Shown here: piece by piece, positions 30,297 through 39,430 of the stretch
Position numbering within the stretch: the stretch's first letter is position 1
How the letters are laid out: every line of letters begins with the position of its first letter
Origin: JBFKPQ01 sp041628225
GTDB taxonomy: Bacteria; Actinomycetota; Acidimicrobiia; Spongiisociales; JAENVV01
Assembly (NCBI GenBank): GCA_041628225.1
Contig: JBFKPQ010000001.1
Coordinates: 62,001 to 126,000 of the forward strand
Direction of reading: 5' to 3'
DNA: 64,000 bases
Notes under the pieces: generated by a model
Told to the model about the DNA's origin: nothing
What the model saw: only the letters and a program-made list of their open reading frames with translations
Database searches by the model: none
Program-made: the position numbers and the translations under genes

Positions 30297-31534
30297 CCCA
30301 ACCGGACGCCCCGAAAGGCAGCTTCGGGCTCGACGCCCAGAGCGCTTCGGTGGGCGATTATCTGCGCGCTCGTCTCGTGGCGATCCGATCGGGTGATGTC
30401 GGCTCGGCTCCGATCATCTTCGGTCTCGTCGTGATCGTGGTGATCTTCCGGCTGCTCAGCGAGAACTACCTCACCGCCTTCAACGTCGTCAACATGATGC
30501 TCCAAGCCGGCGGCATCGCCACGATCGCCATCGGTGTCGTGTTCATCCTGCTGATTGCAGAAATCGATCTGGCCATCGCGTACAACTCGGCCGTGGCGGG
30601 CGTCCTCATGACGCTGCTCCTCCGACCCGATGGGGCGGATTGGCCGTGGTTCTTGGCCATCCCCGTCGCCCTCGCCGCCTCGACGTTGATCAGCCTCGCC
30701 ATGGGAGTGATCGTCACCCGCGCCGGTGTTCCCTCGTTCGTCGTCACCCTCGCCGGAAACCTGGCGCTCAGCGGTGTCGTGTTGATTCTCACCACCCAGT
30801 TCTCGACGGCCGGCACGATTCGTATCCAGGATCCGGTTGCGATCGGTGTCGCCGGTTACTTCCTGCCCTCGATCTGGTCTTGGATCTTGCTGGCAGTCAC
30901 CGTGCTGGCGTTTGCGTTCATTCAGTTCCGAAACGTGCAAGTGAGGAGGAGCCGGGGCCTTTCCATCACGCCGATCCCCGTCCTGGTGACGCAACTCGTG
31001 CTCCTGTCGGTCGTGGGTGCCGTTTTGGTCTCCTACTCAAACACCGATCGAGGCGTCCCTCTGCTGGCGGTCATCGTCGCCGGCTTCCTCGTCGTGTGGT
31101 CGTTCGTGCTCAACCGCACTCGCTTCGGGCGTCACGTGTTGGCGGTGGGTGGGAATCCCGAGGCCGCCCGCCGAGCCGGTATCAGCGTTGAACGCGTCCG
31201 GCTCGCCGTGTTCATGGTGGCCGGCTTCATGGCCGGGTTCGGTGGCATCGTGTTGGCGTCGCGCCTTCGGTCGGTGTCCCCGAGTCAAGGCGGCGCCTCC
31301 CTACTGCTCGACGTCATCGCGGCGGCAGTGATCGGCGGGACCAGCCTGTTCGGTGGGCGGGGCAAGGTCAGTTCCGCCCTGCTCGGCGCGCTGGTCATCG
31401 CGCTCATCAACAACGGAATGGATGGACTGGGCCTCAACTCGGGTATCAAGTTCGTGGTGACGGGCTTGGTTCTGCTGGGAGCCGTGCTCCTCGACGCGCT
31501 GTCCAGCCGAAGGGCCCGTCAGTCGGGCCGATGA
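30293..31534 (+). CDS. Sugar ABC transporter permease, XylH/RbsC family
   Basis: 413 residues starting within the ATPase stop (ATGA). It shows about ten hydrophobic segments and family landmarks: [40 protein letters not shown], then [19 protein letters not shown] and [20 protein letters not shown]. Together with the upstream receptor and ATPase it forms a complete pentose-type importer. A central segment of about 70 residues before [16 protein letters not shown] is longer than in RbsC and resembles XylH. Confidence 0.92.
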   Translation: MTQPDAPKGSFGLDAQSASVGDYLRARLVAIRSGDVGSAPIIFGLVVIVVIFRLLSENYLTAFNVVNMMLQAGGIATIAIGVVFILLIAEIDLAIAYNSAVAGVLMTLLLRPDGADWPWFLAIPVALAASTLISLAMGVIVTRAGVPSFVVTLAGNLALSGVVLILTTQFSTAGTIRIQDPVAIGVAGYFLPSIWSWILLAVTVLAFAFIQFRNVQVRRSRGLSITPIPVLVTQLVLLSVVGAVLVSYSNTDRGVPLLAVIVAGFLVVWSFVLNRTRFGRHVLAVGGNPEAARRAGISVERVRLAVFMVAGFMAGFGGIVLASRLRSVSPSQGGASLLLDVIAAAVIGGTSLFGGRGKVSSALLGALVIALINNGMDGLGLNSGIKFVVTGLVLLGAVLLDALSSRRARQSGR

Positions 31535-33213
31535 CCAAGCGGTGGGCGGGTCCCACGGTTCGTGCGACGGCGATGGTGGTCGCGGCCACCATCATCGCGC
31601 TCATCGGAGCCCAGGTCGGTAGCCAGGGCGGTTGGGTTCCGTTGGACCGTTCCACCGACACAGATTCGGGTGTCATGTTTTCGGACGTCGCGGCCGAGGT
31701 CGGCTTGGACGTCACACACGGCGCCTTTCGGTGGGGACTCTCCGCAGATCCCGTCGCCATGATGGGGGGTGGGCTGTGCTGGCTCGACTACGACGGCGAC
31801 GGGTGGCTCGACCTGTTCGTCGTCGACACCTACGCCGAGGCGGAGTGGTCGAACTGGCAGGACGTCGGAGGGGTCCCGACGAGCAAGCTGTTTCGCAACG
31901 ACGGCGGCTCGTTCGAAGACGTGACAGCCCCGACCAACGCGGGACTCCCAGTGCGCGGCCTCGGATGTGTCGCGGGCGACGTCGACGGAGACGGCGATTC
32001 GGATCTCTATGTCACCACCGCCACCGCCAATGCTCTTCTGCTCAACGATGGGAACGGCCGGTTCGAAGACGTGGCGGCGTTGGCAGGTGTCGACGCGTAC
32101 GGCTGGCAATCCTCGGCGGCGCTCGGCGATCTCGACGGTGACGGCCTCGTCGACCTCTTCGTCGCCGGATATGTCAACCTCATACGACCCGTAGAGAGCT
32201 CGACAGAAGGGTTCCCGCGAACCTATGAGGCGCTTCCGGATCTCGTGTTTCGGAATCTGGGCGTGGGCGATGATCGGGTACCGCGGTTCGAGCGTGTGGA
32301 GGCCGGAGCGGAACCAACGGGGATGACCTATGGGCTCGGTTCGGTCATGACCGATATCGACTTCGATGGCGATCTCGACGTCTACGTGGCGAACGACACC
32401 GACCCGAACCAGCTCTACGTCAACGTGAGCGTGCCCGGGGAAATCAGGCTTCGCGAGGTGGGGGTAGAGGCCGGCGTGGCCGACGAGCACAGCGGCATGG
32501 GCGTGGCCGCTGCCGACCTGGATGGCTCGGGGACGATGGACTTGGCCGTGACGAATCTCGACTATCAGCTCCATGGCGTCTTCGTGAACGGCGGGGGATC
32601 GGAGTTCACGTCGGTGGGAGACGCATCGGGGTTCTCGGCGCTCGAAGGCGAGTACACGGGTTGGGGAGTGGCGGGCGCCGACTTCGACCTCGACAACGAT
32701 GTGGATGTGTTGGTCGTCAACGGGAATGTGCCCGTGATGTACCCCGAGGCGGACCGGCAGCCGCTCCAGCTCTTCGAGAATGCGATGGGTACGACCGGAG
32801 CGTTGTCCTTTCGCGGTGCACCCGTATCGGTCGGCCTGACCGCCATCGGACCGATCATCGGGCGCGGAGCAGCCGTGGCCGACTTCGACAACGATGGAGA
32901 TCCCGACGTCGCCGTCACACAAGTCGGCGGCCCGCTGCTGCTCTTGCGCAACGACCGGTCGGGCGGCGCCACGCTCACGATCTCGTTCGATCGGTTCTCG
33001 CCGGGAGCACGCGCCGTCGTGACCCTCTCGGACGGGTCACGACTGGTCAGGGAGGTGCACGCCGGTTCGAGTTACCTCTCCACGGAGGACCCTCGGCTCT
33101 TGTTCGGGCTCGGCGACGCCCCGAGGGTGTCGCGTGTCGAAGTCACGATGCCAGGCGGCTCGGTGGTGACGCTCGATGACCTCCCGGTCAACGTCGTCGT
33201 CACGATTCCCTGA
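31531..33213 (+). CDS. FG-GAP/VCBS repeat protein with C-terminal ASPIC/UnbV domain (CRTAC1-like)
   Basis: 560 residues, starting in the permease stop (ATGA). An N-terminal hydrophobic anchor (residues about 12-30) is followed by repeated calcium-type loops (DYDGDGWLDLFV, DVDGDGDSDLYV, DLDGDGLVDLFV, DFDGDLDVYV, DFDNDGDPDVAV). These should build an extracellular seven-bladed propeller. The last 70 residues (GARAVVTLSDGSRLVREVHA, then SSYLSTEDPRLLFGLG) form the ASPIC/UnbV domain of CRTAC1-like proteins. Its translational coupling to a sugar importer suggests a surface role in carbohydrate capture or adhesion; that is inference. Confidence 0.85.
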   Translation: MTKRWAGPTVRATAMVVAATIIALIGAQVGSQGGWVPLDRSTDTDSGVMFSDVAAEVGLDVTHGAFRWGLSADPVAMMGGGLCWLDYDGDGWLDLFVVDTYAEAEWSNWQDVGGVPTSKLFRNDGGSFEDVTAPTNAGLPVRGLGCVAGDVDGDGDSDLYVTTATANALLLNDGNGRFEDVAALAGVDAYGWQSSAALGDLDGDGLVDLFVAGYVNLIRPVESSTEGFPRTYEALPDLVFRNLGVGDDRVPRFERVEAGAEPTGMTYGLGSVMTDIDFDGDLDVYVANDTDPNQLYVNVSVPGEIRLREVGVEAGVADEHSGMGVAAADLDGSGTMDLAVTNLDYQLHGVFVNGGGSEFTSVGDASGFSALEGEYTGWGVAGADFDLDNDVDVLVVNGNVPVMYPEADRQPLQLFENAMGTTGALSFRGAPVSVGLTAIGPIIGRGAAVADFDNDGDPDVAVTQVGGPLLLLRNDRSGGATLTISFDRFSPGARAVVTLSDGSRLVREVHAGSSYLSTEDPRLLFGLGDAPRVSRVEVTMPGGSVVTLDDLPVNVVVTIP

Positions 33214-33250
33214 CCGTCCGGTCCCGTGTACGGGCCTAAGCTCAGCGGCG

Positions 33251-34144
33251 ATGGAGCCGGTCACGATCATCGACGTCTCACCCCGCGACGGGCTGCAGAA
33301 CGAGTCGGCCGTCTTCTCGACCGATGACAAGCTGGCCCTCATCGACCGGGTCACGGCCGCCGGGATCACGGCCATCGAGGCGACCAGCTTCGTCCATCCC
33401 AAGCTCGTCCCGGCCATGGCCGACGCCGACGACGTCATGGCGCGGCTCGAACGCCGTCCCGGCGTTCGATACATCGGTCTCGTGCTCAACGAACGCGGCA
33501 TGGAACGCGCGGTGGCCGCCGGAGTCGACGAGGCCAACATCGTGGTGGCCGTCTCCGACGAGTTCTCCGTCAAGAACCAGGGTATGTCCGCTCGGGCGGG
33601 CGCCGCGATGGCCGTGAAGGTCGCCCAACTGGCGCGGCAAGCCGGCATCGAACCATCCGTCACGATCTCGACGGCCTTCGGCTGTCCGTTCGAAGGCGAG
33701 ATCGCCGTGGGCCGACTCGTCGACATGGTGAAAGCCATCGGGGAAGCCGACCCGGTGCGCATCAACGTCGCCGACACCATCGGAGTGGCCGCCCCGACGG
33801 ACGTGATCGAACGCGTCCGAGCGGTGCGTCCGCACGTCGGTGTGTCCGTGCTCGGCGCCCACTTCCACAACACTCGCAACACCGGCTACGCCAACGCGGT
33901 GGCCGCCTTCCAGGCCGGCGTGCGCGTATTCGATGCCAGCCTGGGAGGGATCGGTGGTTGCCCGTTCGCGCCCAACGCCACCGGCAACATCGCCACCGAC
34001 GACTTGGCGTACCTGTTCGCCCGCATGGGCATCGACACCGGCCTCGACCTCGACCGGCTCATTGCGGGCTCCCACTGGCTCGAAGGACCGCTCGGCAAGC
34101 CGGTACCGGCGCTCGTGCCGAAGGCGGGGCCGTTCCCATCATGA
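33251..34144 (+). CDS. Hydroxymethylglutaryl-CoA lyase
   Basis: 297 residues from ATG 33251. The TIM-barrel active-site motifs are present: VSPRDGLQNE, the metal histidines in GAHFHNTRNTGYAN, and the glycine-rich loop with the catalytic cysteine in GGIGGCPFAPNATGN. It cleaves HMG-CoA to acetoacetate and acetyl-CoA in leucine degradation; related lyases act on other 3-hydroxyacyl-CoAs. Its stop overlaps the next gene's start (ATGA), although no other leucine-degradation gene is adjacent. Confidence 0.92.
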   Translation: MEPVTIIDVSPRDGLQNESAVFSTDDKLALIDRVTAAGITAIEATSFVHPKLVPAMADADDVMARLERRPGVRYIGLVLNERGMERAVAAGVDEANIVVAVSDEFSVKNQGMSARAGAAMAVKVAQLARQAGIEPSVTISTAFGCPFEGEIAVGRLVDMVKAIGEADPVRINVADTIGVAAPTDVIERVRAVRPHVGVSVLGAHFHNTRNTGYANAVAAFQAGVRVFDASLGGIGGCPFAPNATGNIATDDLAYLFARMGIDTGLDLDRLIAGSHWLEGPLGKPVPALVPKAGPFPS

Positions 34145-35283
34145 ATGACCGCCTCACCGACCTCCGCTCCCGGCGCACCGGGTACAAGTGGGCCGAACAC
34201 GGCGCCGACGTCATCCCTGCCTGGGTCGCCGACATGGACTTCTCCATCGCTCCCGCCGTCGTCGAGGCTCTCGAGGGTTGGCTGGCCGAAGGCGACTTCG
34301 GGTACACCCATCCTGACGACGCCGACCTGGTCACAGAAGCCGGGCGCCGCTGGTATGCCGACCATCACGGCTGGGATCCCGACCCGACCCGCATGCGGGT
34401 GTTCGGCGACGTCATGCAGGGTGTGGCGGCCGCGATCGAGGCGTTCACGGAACCGGGCGACGGTGTCATCTTGCAGACGCCGGTGTACCACCCGTTCTGG
34501 TGGGCCATCGAAGGGGCACATCGCCGGATCGTCGAAGCGCCGCTCACCGATCGTGAGGACGGCTACCGGGTGACGCGAGCAGCATTGGAGTCGGCCGTTG
34601 CCGCGGGTGGGAAGCTCCTCCTCTTCGCCAACCCGCACAATCCGACCGGCCGGGTCTTCTCGGCCGAGGAACTTGCCACGATCGCCGACGTGGCCGAAGC
34701 CCACGACCTCGTGATCGTGGCTGACGAGATCCATGCCGACCTCGTGTACGAGCCGCACCGGCACATCCCGCTTGCGGCGTTCTCTTCGGCGGCCGCGGCT
34801 CGTATGGTCACGCTGTTCTCGCCGTCGAAGGCGTTCAACCTGGCCGGTGTCGCATGCGCGGTGGGAGTCTCGGGCACGCTGGCGATGGACGAGGCGTTCG
34901 ACCGGTTGCCGACGTGGTTGATGGGTCACGTCCGCCGTTCGGCGATGCTCGCTGCGACCGCCGCCTGGACACACGGCGAACCGTGGCTCGCCGAAACCCG
35001 CGAGGTGCTGGCCGCCAACCGAGAGCGGGTCGCAGAGTGGGTGACCGGCGACCGACGGGTCGGTTTCCGAGCGCCGGACGCCACCTATCTGGCCTGGCTG
35101 GATTTCCGACCCCAGGGATGGGACACCGAACCGGCCCACCGGCTACTCGAACAGGCCGGCGTGGCCCTCAGCCCCGGCACGCAGTTCGGCGGCGCGGGCC
35201 ATGCCCGACTCAACTTTGCCACCTACCCCGAGGTCCTCGACGAGATCCTGCGTCGCCTCGGCACCGCACTCGAGGAGGACTGA
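34141..35283 (+). CDS. patB: PLP-dependent C-S lyase/aminotransferase, PatB/MalY family
   Basis: 380 residues. Opening YKWAEHGADVIPAWVADMDF is the PatB/MalY signature (Trp-Val-Ala-Asp-Met-Asp). The PLP lysine lies in TLFSPSKAFNLAG, and LLLFANPHNPTGRVFS and IVADEIHADLVY complete the fold-type I site. Such enzymes cleave cystathionine or cysteine conjugates to a thiol or homocysteine, pyruvate and ammonia. It overlaps the HMG-CoA lyase gene by four bases and is followed after one base by the pyrophosphatase. Confidence 0.88.
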   Translation: MNDRLTDLRSRRTGYKWAEHGADVIPAWVADMDFSIAPAVVEALEGWLAEGDFGYTHPDDADLVTEAGRRWYADHHGWDPDPTRMRVFGDVMQGVAAAIEAFTEPGDGVILQTPVYHPFWWAIEGAHRRIVEAPLTDREDGYRVTRAALESAVAAGGKLLLFANPHNPTGRVFSAEELATIADVAEAHDLVIVADEIHADLVYEPHRHIPLAAFSSAAAARMVTLFSPSKAFNLAGVACAVGVSGTLAMDEAFDRLPTWLMGHVRRSAMLAATAAWTHGEPWLAETREVLAANRERVAEWVTGDRRVGFRAPDATYLAWLDFRPQGWDTEPAHRLLEQAGVALSPGTQFGGAGHARLNFATYPEVLDEILRRLGTALEED

Positions 35284-35284
35284 T

Positions 35285-35761
35285 ATGGATCTGGTGATGG
35301 TCGTCGAGATTCCCAAGGGGAGTCGCAACAAGTATGAGATGGATCACGAGTCCGGCGAGATCTTCTTGGACCGGATGCTGTTCACGGCCACCCGGTATCC
35401 GGCCGACTATGGATTCATCCCCGAGACCCACGCCGAAGATGGCGACCCGCTCGACGCCCTGGCGCTCGTGTCGGAACCCACGTTCCCTGGCTGCCGGGTG
35501 CGGATCCGTCCGATCGGTTTGTTCGAGATGGAAGATCAGGGTGCCCCCGACCACAAGGTGCTGGGCGTGCCATTGGGCGACCCCGTGTGGCGGGACGTTC
35601 TCGACCTCGACGGAGTGCCGTCGCATCTCCTTCATGAGCTCGAGCACTTCTTCGCCGTGTACAAGGACCTCGAAGACAAGAAGACCGCCACGAAGGGATG
35701 GCACGACGCGTCCGTGGCGCATCGGGTCATCGAAGCCTCCCACGCCGCCTATCGCGCCTGA
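35285..35761 (+). CDS. ppa: Inorganic pyrophosphatase, family I
   Basis: 158 residues from ATG 35285, one base after the previous stop. Metal and substrate residues are in VVEIPKGSRNKYEMD, TRYPADYGFIPET and the signature DGDPLDALAL. Further residues lie in LEHFFAVYKDLEDKK. It hydrolyses PPi to drive biosynthesis. The length is slightly below the usual bacterial 165-175 because the C-terminus is short. Confidence 0.95.
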   Translation: MDLVMVVEIPKGSRNKYEMDHESGEIFLDRMLFTATRYPADYGFIPETHAEDGDPLDALALVSEPTFPGCRVRIRPIGLFEMEDQGAPDHKVLGVPLGDPVWRDVLDLDGVPSHLLHELEHFFAVYKDLEDKKTATKGWHDASVAHRVIEASHAAYRA

Positions 35762-35800
35762 CCCGAATCTGTCGGCGCCGGGCGGTATCGTGCCAGCACG

Positions 35801-37372
35801 ATGACCGACGAAGCTGCTGCCGAAGACACCCGAGGCACGACCACCTCGGCGTTCGGGGTGGGCAAGCGGGAGAACCACGATGCTTCGGCGTTCTACGCCC
35901 GGTTCACCGCTCCCGAGGTGTCGGACGACGACACGCTGGGCCCACGTCCGAGCGAGCTGGAGCTGCCCGATCCGCCGTGCATCGTCGGCGACGCCCGCAA
36001 CATGGCGGCGGTGCCCGACGGTTCGGTGGCGTTGGTCGTGACGTCACCGCCGTACTTCGTGGGAAAAGAGTACGAGCAGGCCGTGATCGGCACGGGTGAG
36101 GTCGCCCGACCCGAGGTGCCGCGGTCGTACGTCGAGTATCTCGAGATGCTGCGCGACGTCTTCGCCGAGTGCAAACGGACGCTCGAGCCGGGCGGACGGA
36201 TCGCCGTCAACGTCGCCAACCTCGGCCGCAAGCCGTACCGGAGCCTGTCCGCCGATGTCATCCGCATCCTCCAAGACGACCTCGGACTGCTCCTGCGCGG
36301 CGAGATCATCTGGCAGAAGGCCGACGGAGCGTCCGGATCGGTGGCGTGGGGATCGTTCAACAAAGCCACCAACCCGGTGCTGCGCGACATCACCGAGCGG
36401 GTCATCGTGGCCTCGAAGGGTCGGTTCGATCGAGCTCGGTCACGCCAGCAGCGCATCAAGGACGAGTACCCCCACGAGAACACCATGCCGGTGGACGAAT
36501 TCATGGAGGCGACCCTCGACGTCTGGCGTATCGATGCGGAGAGCGCCCGTCGGGTCAAGCACCCGGCACCCTTTCCGGTGGAGCTGCCGCGCCGGCTCAT
36601 CGAGCTGTACACGTTCGAAGACGACCTGGTTCTCGACCCGTTCCTCGGCTCCGGCACCACACTGGTCGCGGCGGTCCGGTCGGGACGGCGAGGCGTCGGT
36701 TACGACCTGGACCCGGACTACGCGGAGATCGCAGCGCATCGCTACCGGGCCGAGCAGAAGCGGCATCGGCGCCAGCGTCAGACCGAGAGCATCCACCAGG
36801 AGCGCCTGGCCCTCATGCTGCCGCCAGAGTCGACGCCCGAAGAGCGTGCCGACCACTTCCAGCGTCGCGCCAGCAAGGAAGGGAAGAAGGCTCAGGACCT
36901 CGCCAAGCAGGTCCTCGAAGAAGCCGGCTTTCAGATCGTCGACGAGGCCTACAAACTGCCGCGCTCGGGAGTTCACTTCAACTTCCGCGTCGTCGACGCC
37001 AACGGCGATCGCGACTACCTCGTCGATGTATCCGGCGCCTTCACGACTGCCCGCCCCGGCCTGTTGCGCACGGACACCCTCTGGAAGACGCTGGGCCGCG
37101 CCCACGTGCTCAAGTCACTCGACGAAGAAGCCCGCCTGCTCATCATCACATCGAACCTCCCGCGGCCCGGGTCCGACGGTGACAAGGCGTTGCACGCGGT
37201 CGGGCCGGGCAGCGTGTGGGATGCCATCGAGATGTTCGATGCCGACGGCGTCAACCGCCTCGAGTCGTACGCCGAGGGCCACGTCGACCAACTCCCTGGA
37301 TTCTGGACGGAAAGCGAACTCGAGAGCCGTCGCGACGAGCAGGCGTCCCGCTACTGGCACGACGAAGAATGA
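35801..37372 (+). CDS. DNA methyltransferase (beta class, SPPY motif) with C-terminal nuclease-like domain
   Basis: 523 residues. Catalytic motif IV is TSPPY (81-85) and the AdoMet motif I is DPFLGSGTT (280-287). The order IV then I makes it beta class, and SPPY favours N4-cytosine, though N6-adenine is possible. Target recognition would lie in about 90-270. After a basic linker (318-365), residues 366-500 form a second domain with FNFRVVDANGDRDYLVDVSG and GLLRTDTLWKTLGRAHVL. It has the look of a PD-(D/E)xK core, but the expected lysine after DV is Ser, so activity is doubtful. It is joined to the next gene by ATGA. Confidence 0.85.
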   Translation: MTDEAAAEDTRGTTTSAFGVGKRENHDASAFYARFTAPEVSDDDTLGPRPSELELPDPPCIVGDARNMAAVPDGSVALVVTSPPYFVGKEYEQAVIGTGEVARPEVPRSYVEYLEMLRDVFAECKRTLEPGGRIAVNVANLGRKPYRSLSADVIRILQDDLGLLLRGEIIWQKADGASGSVAWGSFNKATNPVLRDITERVIVASKGRFDRARSRQQRIKDEYPHENTMPVDEFMEATLDVWRIDAESARRVKHPAPFPVELPRRLIELYTFEDDLVLDPFLGSGTTLVAAVRSGRRGVGYDLDPDYAEIAAHRYRAEQKRHRRQRQTESIHQERLALMLPPESTPEERADHFQRRASKEGKKAQDLAKQVLEEAGFQIVDEAYKLPRSGVHFNFRVVDANGDRDYLVDVSGAFTTARPGLLRTDTLWKTLGRAHVLKSLDEEARLLIITSNLPRPGSDGDKALHAVGPGSVWDAIEMFDADGVNRLESYAEGHVDQLPGFWTESELESRRDEQASRYWHDEE

Positions 37373-37689
37373 ACGGCGTCGCTTACGCGGTCGTCCGGAC
37401 TGACCCACCGGAGGTGTACCTCGCCGACGACGTCGACATCCTCCAGCGGTTGCTCGCACTCGAACTCGTCGCCAACACCGACCCGAGAACGCTGAGCTCC
37501 GACGGTGCCTCCGACCTACGGTCGGCCCTCCTCGACGAGCGCTGGGCCGACGCCGTCGTCACCTGGATGGATCTGGCCGATACGCCGGTCGATGTGTACA
37601 CGTTCCTGCCGGTGTTCTCGCGCGACGAGCTGCCGTCGGAGTTGATCGGCGCCCAGTTGCAGTTCCGCCGGCTGTTTCGCGACGCCTGA
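37369..37689 (+). CDS. Small hypothetical protein in methyltransferase operon
   Basis: 106 residues, start overlapping the methyltransferase stop (ATGA). Acidic overall, with YAVVRTDPPEVYLADDVDIL, WADAVVTWMDLADTPVDVYT and FSRDELPSELIGAQLQFRRL. No recognised domain and no cysteines. The tight coupling to both neighbours suggests a structural or regulatory subunit of the same system. It is not a toxin or antitoxin family I can recognise. Confidence 0.65.
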   Translation: MNGVAYAVVRTDPPEVYLADDVDILQRLLALELVANTDPRTLSSDGASDLRSALLDERWADAVVTWMDLADTPVDVYTFLPVFSRDELPSELIGAQLQFRRLFRDA

Positions 37690-37691
37690 CC

Positions 37692-38729
37692 GTGCCGACG
37701 CTCCGCACCGAGATCACGGAGATCGTCACCGGTCTCGGCATGTTCGACTACCCCGACCTGGGCCACGCCCTCGAGGTTCGCCCACGCCACTTCGCCAACG
37801 TGCCCGACGACGCGTACGAACGATTGGCCGCCGCGTACCGGTCGGGCACGGATGCGGGCCTCATGGCCCACGCCTGGGAGAACGGCGTCCGGTTCGCTCG
37901 CTCGATGGAGGGCCTGCGCGGCCGACCTCCGTGGCTCGTCGAGTGGAAGGGAAGCCACAAGCCGCCCGGCTACGAGCAACTGCCCGCGGACCTGCGCGTC
38001 GACCACGTGTACCTGGTGTCGTGCAAGTACGGGTCGAACATCCTCACCAATTCCTCGCCGGCCAACCTGTTCGACCGTGCCCTCGGCGACCGGGCCGACG
38101 GCACCGGAGACTGGTTCGCCGATGTGGCGCCCGACGCCTACCAACAGCTGTACGACGCCTGCCGTCCGCTCGTCGAGATGCGATTGCCCGACCACGTCAC
38201 CGACCTCGACCAGAGCGACCGGGATGTGCTGAAGGCCGCCATGCCACGACGTCTGCAAGGTGAGGCACTCGTGGCGTACCGCGGGTTCGCCGACGCGGTG
38301 GCGGCAGCTTCGTCGGACCGGTGGTCGGCCGCGCTGCCGAACAGCCGCGCCCGAGAGCAGATGGTGTGGCGCCTGCTCCGTCTCGAAGCCGCCCCGTACT
38401 TCGTGCTGGGCGAATCGGCCGACAGCCGAGCGTTGGCCTACCGGGTGTCGACACCGTGGGACCTACGGGCGACCTACCGGTTCCGGTCGTTCACCCAGTG
38501 GGGCGAGACCGACCGCGGCCAGCCGGTGGTGGGGTGGCGGGCCGTGTTCCAAGACTTGGGGTCGGGTATCGAACGCACCGTCGAGGGCCACGTCGAGGTG
38601 CGATGGAGTCACGGCAAGTTCGCTCGACCACCGGAGGCGAAGGTGTACCTCGATACGCCGCACCATCAAGTCCCCGGCTACGTTCCCCTCGTCCTCCCGC
38701 GTGGCGACAACCTGTTCGGTGGGTCATGA
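37692..38729 (+). CDS. Hypothetical protein with nuclease-like motifs, methyltransferase operon
   Basis: 345 residues from GTG 37692, two bases after the previous stop. The middle contains PPWLVEWKGSHKPPG (Glu84-x-Lys86) and DHVYLVSCKYGSNILTNSSP (Asp104, Ser110-x-Lys112). These resemble the acid-(x)n-(E/S)xK core of PD-(D/E)xK nucleases. The C-terminal half has VEGHVEVRWSHGKFARPPEA and VYLDTPHHQVPGY, which look like strongly conserved blocks of an unnamed family. The position beside a DNA methyltransferase makes a restriction-type nuclease the leading idea, but this is inference. It overlaps the VOC gene by ATGA. Confidence 0.65.
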   Translation: MPTLRTEITEIVTGLGMFDYPDLGHALEVRPRHFANVPDDAYERLAAAYRSGTDAGLMAHAWENGVRFARSMEGLRGRPPWLVEWKGSHKPPGYEQLPADLRVDHVYLVSCKYGSNILTNSSPANLFDRALGDRADGTGDWFADVAPDAYQQLYDACRPLVEMRLPDHVTDLDQSDRDVLKAAMPRRLQGEALVAYRGFADAVAAASSDRWSAALPNSRAREQMVWRLLRLEAAPYFVLGESADSRALAYRVSTPWDLRATYRFRSFTQWGETDRGQPVVGWRAVFQDLGSGIERTVEGHVEVRWSHGKFARPPEAKVYLDTPHHQVPGYVPLVLPRGDNLFGGS

Positions 38730-39148
38730 AGCGCCCCGAACTGCGATTCGCCGGACCGGTGCTCGACGCGGCGCAGCCGCTCGAACTCGCCGCCTTCTAT
38801 GAGCGGCTCCTCGGCTGGCCCATCGTCCGCTCGGAAGGCCCGCGAGCCGGGTACCCGCCCGAAGATGGCTGGGCGCTGCTTCGCTCGCCGGACGGCACCC
38901 AGAAGATCGAGGTCCAATGGGAACCCGACTACCTACCGCCGACGTGGCCGTCAGAGGCGGGTCGGCCGTTGATGATGATGCACCTCGACTTCGGCGTTAC
39001 CGACGTCGACGAGGGTGTGCGCTGGGCGGTCGAGTGCGGTGCCACCGTCGCCGGCCACCAGCCCCAAGTCGACGTTCGCGTCATGCTCGACCCCGAGGGC
39101 CACCCGTTCTGCCTGTTTCTCGACGGTGATCAGGCGCTCGCCGACTAG
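38726..39148 (+). CDS. VOC-superfamily (glyoxalase-like) protein
   Basis: 140 residues beginning at ATGA in the preceding stop. Pattern: FAGPVLDAAQPLELAAFYER, then LLGWPIVRSEGPRAGYPPED, and later MMHLDFGVTDVDEGVRWAVE with the closing strand DPEGHPFCLFL. This is the Glyoxalase_6-type dimeric fold common in actinobacteria as stand-alone proteins of unknown substrate. Although translationally coupled to the nuclease-like gene, it is probably a passenger. Its TAG shares CTAG with the convergent pseudogene stop. Confidence 0.85.
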   Translation: MKRPELRFAGPVLDAAQPLELAAFYERLLGWPIVRSEGPRAGYPPEDGWALLRSPDGTQKIEVQWEPDYLPPTWPSEAGRPLMMMHLDFGVTDVDEGVRWAVECGATVAGHQPQVDVRVMLDPEGHPFCLFLDGDQALAD

Positions 39149-39365
39149 ACCGCCGCGTACCGGCGAGCGAACTCTCGCACCTGTTGGTTGAAGGCGGCCG
39201 GCCGCGTGACACTGCAGGCGTGACCTGTGTCTTCCACCGTGGCCACCTCCACGTCGGGGCGGGCGGCGAGCAGGTCGGCTTCCTCGTGAGTTCGTGGCGA
39301 AGGGCGAGGCGATTGAGTTCCAGTACCGCCTCGGGGTCGACCTCGTCGTATTCGCGGATCTCCAT
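39145..39365 (-). pseudogene. Chimeric remnant: GNAT start joined out of frame to an alpha/beta-hydrolase end
   Basis: On the minus strand ATG 39365 opens MEIREYDEVDPEAVLELNRL, a typical GNAT acetyltransferase N-terminus, for about 27 residues. The sequence then changes to the C-terminus of an alpha/beta hydrolase in another frame: EEADLLAARPDVEVATVEDT, then GHACSVTRPAAFNQQVREFA and the stop at 39145. The hydrolase end includes the family's last catalytic-histidine region (TGHA). A deletion between two neighbouring genes would leave this fusion. Neither part can be functional. Confidence 0.65.
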
Positions 39366-39430
39366 GTCTCGATTCCACCACGCGCTCGTCGGTGGCGGGC
39401 GGCTCGCGGCCGAACACCTGGCTCAGGACG

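Noticed and set aside
33220..33240. Terminator after the ASPIC gene (CCCGTGTACGGG)
   Set aside because: Only a 5-bp stem with a 2-base loop and no T-tract; too weak to list.
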